A DNA stretch of 20,262 bases, from positions 1 to 20,262 of the forward strand of contig DJNB01000110.1 of NCBI GenBank assembly GCA_002435545.1. The letters run 5' to 3'. Made by a program: the position numbers and the translations under genes. The stretch comes from Lachnoclostridium sp. UBA6475. Lineage in GTDB: Bacteria > Bacillota > Clostridia > Lachnospirales > Lachnospiraceae. The first letter of the stretch is position 1. Every line of letters starts with the position of its first letter. This document shows positions 15,257 to 20,262 of the stretch, one piece after another. Under the pieces are notes generated by a model. The model ran no database searches, was not told the DNA's origin, and worked only from the letters and a program-made list of their open reading frames with translations.

Positions 15257-16255
15257 TTACAAAAAACTTCCACCGTTTTCATAGTTTTTTAAAAACTGTT
15301 CCCGACAGCCCTCCATCTCCCCTAAACTACGGAGTTTTTGGAGACTCTGCTCCGAGAACCAGCTCTTTTTATGGTTATAATATCCATTTAACAGCTTCCA
15401 GTATTTCTCAGGGAACAATAACATAATGTAGATAAATTCCTGATCTTCCCGCGAGAGCCGGATATTTTTTGCATAACTTTCAAGAATCGCCATTCCTTTT
15501 TTTCTGTCCCATCCATTTTTTTCCAGTGTCTTCCGCATGAGATACGTCAGATCAAGAAGGGGGATCCCCTTTCCTGCCTTTTCAAATCCTACCGTCGCAA
15601 GATGACCGGATTCCCGGATGAGATTATGATAGTTATAATCTCCGTGGCAGTAGCGTCCTCCTTCTTCCAATATTTTCCTGTAGTAGGCGCACTTTTCGAG
15701 CCGCCCTGCTGCCTCAACCGCCTTTTCATAAAATCGTTCAAAACACGCAATGGCCTGTATCTCAAATTCGGTGCGCTGTTTTTTCTTTTTCATATAAGTA
15801 TGGATCCGTTTTAATTCCCGCGTATGCTTCTGCACTTTCTCCAAAAGCGGTACGGTGGTCATCGCCGGCTCTTCCTCTTCGAGCACACACACATCTTCCA
15901 GAGCGCGATGCAGTCTGGCGAGATTTTCCCCTGCGAGGGCAAGATCCGATTTGAGCCGGAGATCGCACTCCTCGCCGGAAAACCAATGATAAAGTACGTA
16001 CTTTTCACCCGTTTCCAGTTCTGTGACATACTCCTCCGCACGATTTTTCACCACGCTGTCGATCCGTTCAAACCCACGCATAACAAGAATTTCTTTTATT
16101 TTATTTTCAAAGGTAAAGTGCCCGCGAATCTGCTCGTATTCACGCAGCAATACCGGCCCCTGCGTCGTCTCCAGCAGCCACCCGCCGCGGTGGCGGTAAC
16201 GGCGTTTTACGGACAGATCATAATTTTCCAGACCTTTTTCCACTTTATCTTCCAA
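15257..16255 (-). CDS. CotS-like spore-coat kinase homologue
   Basis: A 332-residue protein of the aminoglycoside phosphotransferase/choline-kinase fold, CotS/YutH type. It shows the N-lobe (RGGWLLETTQGPVLLREY), the catalytic-loop motif CHGDYNYHN (HGD at about 204-206) and LLDLTYLMRK. The usual metal-binding Asp of the DFG-like segment is replaced: it reads TVGFEKA (about 221-227), so activity may be reduced or lost. CotS proteins are linked to the spore coat in Bacillus. The start is TTG at 16253-16255: AAGGAGGGG (16262-16270) lies 6 nt upstream, whereas an ATG at 16273 would place this site inside the coding region. It sits between an AI-2E/YtvI-type membrane protein and a PEGA lipoprotein, a context compatible with sporulation or envelope function. 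Confidence 0.7.
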   Translation of the reverse strand: MEDKVEKGLENYDLSVKRRYRHRGGWLLETTQGPVLLREYEQIRGHFTFENKIKEILVMRGFERIDSVVKNRAEEYVTELETGEKYVLYHWFSGEECDLRLKSDLALAGENLARLHRALEDVCVLEEEEPAMTTVPLLEKVQKHTRELKRIHTYMKKKKQRTEFEIQAIACFERFYEKAVEAAGRLEKCAYYRKILEEGGRYCHGDYNYHNLIRESGHLATVGFEKAGKGIPLLDLTYLMRKTLEKNGWDRKKGMAILESYAKNIRLSREDQEFIYIMLLFPEKYWKLLNGYYNHKKSWFSEQSLQKLRSLGEMEGCREQFLKNYENGGSFL

Positions 16256-16256
16256 C

Positions 16257-16273
16257 TTACACCCCTCCTTCAT
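16257..16273 (-). promoter_or_regulatory. ribosome binding site selecting a TTG start
   Basis: AAGGAGGGG (16270-16262 on the minus strand) is followed after 6 nt by TTG at 16255. The ATG at 16273 overlaps this site and has no equivalent upstream of it, so TTG is preferred. Confidence 0.7.
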
Positions 16274-16297
16274 GTTGTAACATTGTATGAAGGAAGG

Positions 16298-17320
16298 TCA
16301 CGTTGTATGACTAAAAGATACCTGTTCAAATACCGTTTTTAATATCGTAAGTCCGATCGGGCCGAGCACGATGCCGCCGACTCCAAACAGTTTCAGACCC
16401 ACGTAGACAGACAAAAGCACATACAGCGGCTTCAATCCCATCTCTTTTCCCATAAGACGCGGTTCCAGCACTTCCCGGACGACCACCGTCACTACGTACA
16501 GCGTCAAAAGCACCGCTGCCGTCACATAATCTCTTTGAAACCAGGAAAAAACAGCCCACGGGATCAGCACCGTTCCACTTCCAAGAATTGGAAATGCGTC
16601 TACAATTGCGATAATGATACCGAGCAGCACGGCATACGGATTTTTTAACAGCAGTAATACGATCGTAGAAATTACCGCAATAAAAAACAAAAGCAGTCCC
16701 TGTGCTTTCAGGTAAGCAAATCCCGCAATCTTTAATTTTTTCACGTAAGGCACGAGTGCCGGATAACGCACCTCTGTTTTTTCATCCCATGCCAAAAGAA
16801 GGGTCGCCATCAAAAAGACGACAAAACCGGCGCCCCATTCGCCGATCCGCAGAAACATCCGTGGAAGACTTCCGGTGATCTGCGGCAGCAAAACTCCGGC
16901 AATCTGTCCATCCATGTCGGTCAGGCGCGCCTCCAGCCACTGGTAACTGGTTCCCTTTGTCAGCGCAAGCAGGTTGTCGATGGAACCGCAGCCCCCTTGA
17001 CACAAATGCGCCAGAGCACCTGCCCGGCCGGGGAGGTGCCGGATAAATTCGACAAGCTGGCTTGCACACAGATAACCGATATAAAACAAAAAACTTCCCA
17101 CCGCTCCAAGACTTACCAATACCAAAAGAATGCTGCATAATTTCTGGTTCATATGTGTCGCCGTATGTATCTTTTTCGTCCACGGCTGGAGCATTTTCGC
17201 AAATACTAACGCCAATACAAAAGGAACTACAAGTGGCAAAATATAGCAAAAGCTAACATAGATCACACATGCAGTTCCTAATAACACCAATACTCTCTTG
17301 TACTTTTTAACATGGTTCAT
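16298..17320 (-). CDS. AI-2E/YtvI-family membrane protein
   Basis: A 340-residue multi-pass membrane protein of the AI-2E transporter family (PF01594), close to the clostridial YtvI sporulation-associated group. About seven to eight hydrophobic segments are visible: near residues 9-45 (two), 63-88, 155-175, 200-225, 228-258, 268-285 and 297-325. Conserved features are PLVVPFVLALVFAKMLQP at the N-terminus and NPYAVLLGIIIAIVDAFPILGSGTVLIPW in the second half. Members transport small solutes or ions and only a few have defined substrates; an AI-2 role should not be assumed. ATG at 17320 has AAAGGAGA 6 nt upstream, but the start region may be base-paired (see 17314-17385). It heads the minus-strand cluster that includes CotS-like, PEGA, pgcA and glgB. 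Confidence 0.8.
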   Translation of the reverse strand: MNHVKKYKRVLVLLGTACVIYVSFCYILPLVVPFVLALVFAKMLQPWTKKIHTATHMNQKLCSILLVLVSLGAVGSFLFYIGYLCASQLVEFIRHLPGRAGALAHLCQGGCGSIDNLLALTKGTSYQWLEARLTDMDGQIAGVLLPQITGSLPRMFLRIGEWGAGFVVFLMATLLLAWDEKTEVRYPALVPYVKKLKIAGFAYLKAQGLLLFFIAVISTIVLLLLKNPYAVLLGIIIAIVDAFPILGSGTVLIPWAVFSWFQRDYVTAAVLLTLYVVTVVVREVLEPRLMGKEMGLKPLYVLLSVYVGLKLFGVGGIVLGPIGLTILKTVFEQVSFSHTT

Positions 17321-17385
17321 GGGTATTCTCCTTTCCGGGTTCCTCGCTGTGCTTCTGTATCTGTCATACCCGGTTAGTATGAACC
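17314..17385 (-). promoter_or_regulatory. leader structure pairing with a start codon
   Basis: In the minus-strand transcript, GGTTCAT and GGGTAT (17385-17379 and 17371-17366) can pair with ATACCCATGAACC (17326-17314), which contains the start codon of the membrane protein. This gives 13 bp interrupted by one 7-nt bulge. A rival stem, CCGGGT (17373-17368) with ACCCGG (17340-17335), uses part of the same 5' arm. The ribosome binding site AAAGGAGA lies in the loop. This is suggestive of translational control; it could also be chance. Confidence 0.35.
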
Positions 17386-17404
17386 AAATGTTGTTCGTTT
17401 ATTC

Positions 17405-18109
17405 TTACTCTTTTACAATAAATCGGTAACCTACTGCCCAGACTGTCTCGATATACTGCGGATTCTGGGTGTCTTTCTCAATCTTCTCACGGATTTTTTT
17501 GATATGAACCGTAACGGTAGCAATGTCCGCGCCAACCGAACTCAGCTGCCACACTTCTTCCAAAAGTTCTTCTTTGGAAAATACACGGTTTGGATGCTGT
17601 GCCAAGAAGAACAAAAGATCAAATTCTTTCGTCGTGAGGTTCTTTTCAACACCATCTACGTACACACGGCGCGCCGTGCGGTCGATCTTCAGTCCGCCGG
17701 CTTCGATCACTTCATTTTCTTCTTTCAGACCGCTTCCAACGAGTTTTTTATAGCGCTCCAAATGTGCTTTTACACGCGCCACAAGTTCACTCGGACTAAA
17801 CGGCTTCGTCATATAGTCATTGGCACCCAGCCCCAGTCCGCGAATCTTGTCAATATCTTCTTTTTTCGCGGAAACCATCATAATCGGTATCTCGGATGTC
17901 TCACGAATCTTCTTGCAGATTTCAAATCCATCCGTCCCCGGCAGCATAAGATCCAAAATCACCATATCAAATTTTTCTGTAGTAGCCAGATTCATGCCCT
18001 CTGTCCCATCGCTGCAGATCACAACATCAAATCCGCTCAATTCCAGATAATCCTTTTCCAATTCAGCAATTGGCAATTCATCCTCTACAATTAAAATTCT
18101 CTTACTCAT
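17405..18109 (-). CDS. OmpR/PhoB-family response regulator
   Basis: A 234-residue two-component response regulator. The receiver domain (about 1-120) has acidic Glu9-Asp10, phospho-acceptor Asp53 in VILDLMLPG, the switch residue Ser in MMVSAKK, and the conserved Lys in MTKPFSP. The winged-helix DNA-binding domain follows (about 135-232; FDLLFFLAQHPNRVFSKEELLEEVW, VTVHIKKIREKI, ETVWAVGYRF). ATG at 18109 has AAGGAGGA 6 nt upstream; the longer frame to 18199 runs back into the kinase gene and is rejected. Its first 8 bases overlap the kinase gene's end, so translation is coupled. Target genes are unknown. It is not of the LytTR class, so it is not the obvious regulator of the repeats near 3.3 and 6.2 kb. 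Confidence 0.95.
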   Translation of the reverse strand: MSKRILIVEDELPIAELEKDYLELSGFDVVICSDGTEGMNLATTEKFDMVILDLMLPGTDGFEICKKIRETSEIPIMMVSAKKEDIDKIRGLGLGANDYMTKPFSPSELVARVKAHLERYKKLVGSGLKEENEVIEAGGLKIDRTARRVYVDGVEKNLTTKEFDLLFFLAQHPNRVFSKEELLEEVWQLSSVGADIATVTVHIKKIREKIEKDTQNPQYIETVWAVGYRFIVKE

Positions 18110-19631
18110 TATGTTCCTCCTTCTGTTCGGTTTCCTTTCGTAATGTAAAATAAATCGATGTCCCTTTTCCAAGCTCGCTTTCCGCCCAAATGCGTCCACC
18201 GTGCTCGTCCATAATCTTTTTGGCTATCGCCAGTCCCAGTCCACTGCCTCCGGTTCTGGAATTACGCGAACTGTCTGTCCGGTAAAATCGTTCGAAGATA
18301 AATGGCAGTTCTTCTTTTTCTATCCCTTTTCCATTATCACGTATCATGACACGAATCAACGATTCTTCATCTTCTACACTAACTAAAATCAGTCCTTGCT
18401 CTTTTTGTATATATTTTACCGCATTTCCTACTATATTTGCAACAACTCTTTTTATTTTTTCTTCATCAATAATGATCTGAACCTCTTCGCCAACATCGCA
18501 CTGATACAAAAGCTGTATGTTGCGCGTCTCCAGATCCAGGCTCATATCGCTGATACACTCCGCAAAAAAGTAGCTTGCCTTTACCGGAGCAAAGCGGAAA
18601 TCTTCCACTTTTTGATAAATTTTGGTGAAATACGAGAGTTCATCGACCAGGCCTGCCATATCCACCGCCTTGGAATGAATCGTCTTGACATACCGTTCCA
18701 TCCGTTCCGGCGTCGCGGCGACACCGTCCATGATTCCCTCTGCATACCCTTTGATCGCCGTAAGAGGCGTTTTCAGGTCATGGGAAATATTTCCAATTAC
18801 TTCTTTCGTAAGGGCGTCCGCCCGGTTTCGCTCCTCGGTCGTCTCCCGCAGTCTGGTCTGCATCGTATCAAAATCCTCGTACAAACCATCAAATTCACTG
18901 CCCTCGCTCGACGGCAGTTCATATTCCAGATCGCCTTCACTGATGTGAATTGCCGCCACCTGAAGCTGCCGTATCGGCACAAGTACATTATAATACGTAT
19001 GCCCGATAATGCCTATGACGATCAGCACACAGACAATAATGATCATTCCAAAGAGTCCGACCGAAAATACCGTAATGTGCGGAAGATTGACATTGAGGTC
19101 TGTGACGATGCACACGCTTCCTGTCCGCCCATCCGGCAGTATAACCCCAAGTTTTTTAAACAAAAACTTCTTATCTTCTTTTCCGCAGTACTGGCCGCTT
19201 TCCTCTGAATAGTTATTATTGGCTACTAACAGGTCGCGGTATACATAATCGTATTTGTCAAAATCTCCAAAAAATGTAAATCCTCCATCCACGATAACTG
19301 CCAGAAAGGAATATTTCTCTTTCAGATAATTATTTTCTTTATTCAGATATTCATTATCAAGAAATACTTTCGGATCCCGCATGGCACGGTCCTGCAGATC
19401 CATGTAATCGTATTTGGTATACGAATTTAACAGCAGCACCCTGTCAAACAAACTGTACGGCGACGGCATATCCTCCGCCGAAATCTGATACGTGCTGCGG
19501 ATACTCTTCATCTCTCCATAGGCGAAAAGCGCCACCATCAGGATAAGCACCATGATCGGACAAACCGCCAGTATGATAAAGGTATTTCTTGTCTTTTTCA
19601 CATTTTTCTTTTTTTTATTGGTTTTACTCAT
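18102..19631 (-). CDS. membrane sensor histidine kinase
   Basis: A 509-residue sensor kinase partner of the downstream response regulator. A basic N-terminus precedes TM1 (about 17-38). An extracytoplasmic domain of about 145 residues (40-185) is the likely sensor. TM2 (about 186-212), a HAMP-like linker (about 213-268) and the HisKA H-box NISHDLKTPL follow, with phospho-acceptor His284. The HATPase_c domain shows the N-box (ANIVGNAVKY, Asn403), G1 (DNGKGI), F (FERFYR) and G2 (GGSGLGLAI). ATG at 19631 follows GAGGA. The sensor domain lacks a motif I recognise, so the signal is unknown. It is transcribed divergently from the DAHP synthase gene, 150 nt apart. Confidence 0.93.
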   Translation of the reverse strand: MSKTNKKKKNVKKTRNTFIILAVCPIMVLILMVALFAYGEMKSIRSTYQISAEDMPSPYSLFDRVLLLNSYTKYDYMDLQDRAMRDPKVFLDNEYLNKENNYLKEKYSFLAVIVDGGFTFFGDFDKYDYVYRDLLVANNNYSEESGQYCGKEDKKFLFKKLGVILPDGRTGSVCIVTDLNVNLPHITVFSVGLFGMIIIVCVLIVIGIIGHTYYNVLVPIRQLQVAAIHISEGDLEYELPSSEGSEFDGLYEDFDTMQTRLRETTEERNRADALTKEVIGNISHDLKTPLTAIKGYAEGIMDGVAATPERMERYVKTIHSKAVDMAGLVDELSYFTKIYQKVEDFRFAPVKASYFFAECISDMSLDLETRNIQLLYQCDVGEEVQIIIDEEKIKRVVANIVGNAVKYIQKEQGLILVSVEDEESLIRVMIRDNGKGIEKEELPFIFERFYRTDSSRNSRTGGSGLGLAIAKKIMDEHGGRIWAESELGKGTSIYFTLRKETEQKEEHNE

Positions 19632-19723
19632 ATTTTCCTCGATTTCACCTTGCTTTCCCTGGTTTTTCTCAAAGATAATTTTATTTTAACACATTTCTTT
19701 TCATTTTCATAATGTTTTTTTGC

Positions 19724-19752
19724 TTGACATCGCTCTTTTTCAATGGTATCGT
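19724..19752 (+). promoter_or_regulatory. promoter of the DAHP synthase gene
   Basis: TTGACA (19724-19729, perfect consensus) and TATCGT (19747-19752, weaker) are separated by 17 nt, about 30 nt before the start codon. Confidence 0.65.
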
Positions 19753-19763
19753 GAAATACGATA
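19747..19763 (+). promoter_or_regulatory. palindrome over the -10, possible operator
   Basis: TATCGT-N5-ACGATA is a perfect inverted repeat that overlaps the -10 element and the expected transcription start. A dimeric repressor bound here would block the promoter. DAHP synthase genes are often controlled by aromatic amino acids, but I cannot match this site to a known regulator. Confidence 0.4.
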
Positions 19764-19781
19764 AGATTGGAGGATACTGTT

Positions 19782-20262
19782 ATGAATATTTTACGTCGCT
19801 TACCTGACCCCGACGAGGTCAAAAAAGAAATTCCCGTATCAGAAAAAGTTGCAAAGATCAAAGAAAGCAGAGATGCTGTCCTTCGTGATATTTTTACCGG
19901 AAAAAGTGATCTCTTTGCTTTGATCATCGGACCTTGTTCGGCAGATAACGAAGAAGCTGTTATTGACTACACCTTGCGCCTGGCCCGCATCCAGGAAAAG
20001 GTTGCAGATAAAATTTTTATCGTTCCGCGTGTCTATACCAATAAACCAAGAACGACCGGAAAAGGATATAAAGGAATGGCAAGCCAGCCAAATCCGGAAG
20101 AAAAAGAAGACATGCTCAAAGGTCTTCATTCCATCCGCGAGACACATATCGCTGTCGTAGAGCAGACCGGTATGTCTTGTGCCGACGAAATGCTTTACCC
20201 GGAAAATTACGAATATCTTTCCGATATTCTTTCCTATGTCGCAATCGGCGCACGTTCGGTCG
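19782..20262 (+). CDS. class I DAHP synthase (partial, 3' end beyond window)
   Basis: The first 160 codons of a 3-deoxy-D-arabino-heptulosonate 7-phosphate synthase, which condenses phosphoenolpyruvate and erythrose 4-phosphate in the first step of the shikimate pathway. The class I (AroF/AroG/AroH-type) motifs IIGPCSADN (about 49-57) and RVYTNKPRTTGKGYKG (about 83-98) are present, and the segment ...YVAIGARSV near the edge matches WGAIGART of AroG. The usual signature KPRTTVGWKG reads KPRTTGKGYKG here, a variant seen in clostridial members as far as I recall. ATG at 19782 has GGAGGA about 7 nt upstream. The frame runs off the window, so which isoenzyme group it belongs to cannot be settled. 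Confidence 0.9.
   Translation, partial: MNILRRLPDPDEVKKEIPVSEKVAKIKESRDAVLRDIFTGKSDLFALIIGPCSADNEEAVIDYTLRLARIQEKVADKIFIVPRVYTNKPRTTGKGYKGMASQPNPEEKEDMLKGLHSIRETHIAVVEQTGMSCADEMLYPENYEYLSDILSYVAIGARSV

Noticed and set aside
19632..19720. Promoter for the histidine kinase on the minus strand
   Set aside because: TAAAAT is visible, but no convincing -35 lies at the right distance, so I did not call it.
1..20262. CRISPR array, tRNA, rRNA or known riboswitch
   Set aside because: No regularly spaced repeats, cloverleaf or conserved riboswitch core was seen on either strand.

Overview
The window looks like a chromosomal segment of a spore-forming, Gram-positive clostridium, most likely Lachnospiraceae. 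This rests on strong AGGAGG-type ribosome binding sites, many small lipoproteins, a CotS-type spore-coat kinase homologue, an AI-2E/YtvI-like membrane protein, ThyX in place of ThyA, and BspA-type leucine-rich-repeat surface proteins. Species cannot be assigned from the sequence alone.

There are two compositional zones by eye. Positions 1 to about 6300 are AT-rich and accessory. In order they hold a decayed stretch with hairpins (1-366), a secreted LRR protein on the minus strand (367-1533), an IS1182-like transposase that appears truncated at its N-terminus (1661-2965), a previously easy-to-miss 19-codon minus-strand ORF (3140-3199), and a minus-strand operon of lipoprotein, lipoprotein and LRR protein (6156 down to 3334). 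The first lipoprotein gene of that operon has an in-frame stop. The reading frame continues 46 codons past it, to a TGA that overlaps the next gene's ATG.

The most interesting signal is regulatory. Two pairs of direct repeats, with 20-21 bp periods and resembling VirR/LytTR response-regulator boxes, sit exactly 7 nt upstream of the -35 elements of two promoters: that of the lipoprotein/LRR operon and that of the 19-codon peptide. The same repeat pair also abuts the promoter of a divergent lipoprotein paralogue (6330-7400). This suggests a LytTR-controlled surface/peptide regulon. No LytTR regulator is encoded in the window.

From about 6300 onward the sequence is richer in GC and mostly core. 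A plus-strand pair encodes a propeller-like lipoprotein and a DUF885 metallopeptidase lipoprotein (7475-9214). A perfect 12-bp inverted repeat covers the peptidase's ribosome binding site. Converging on it is a tight minus-strand cluster running from 17320 to 9208: AI-2E-type permease, CotS-like kinase, PEGA-domain lipoprotein, phosphoglucomutase/phosphomannomutase, glycogen branching enzyme and ThyX. Upstream of it, also on minus, is a two-component system: a histidine kinase whose stop overlaps the start of an OmpR-type response regulator. At the right edge a plus-strand class I DAHP synthase begins. It has a clear promoter with a palindrome over the -10 and is cut by the window end.
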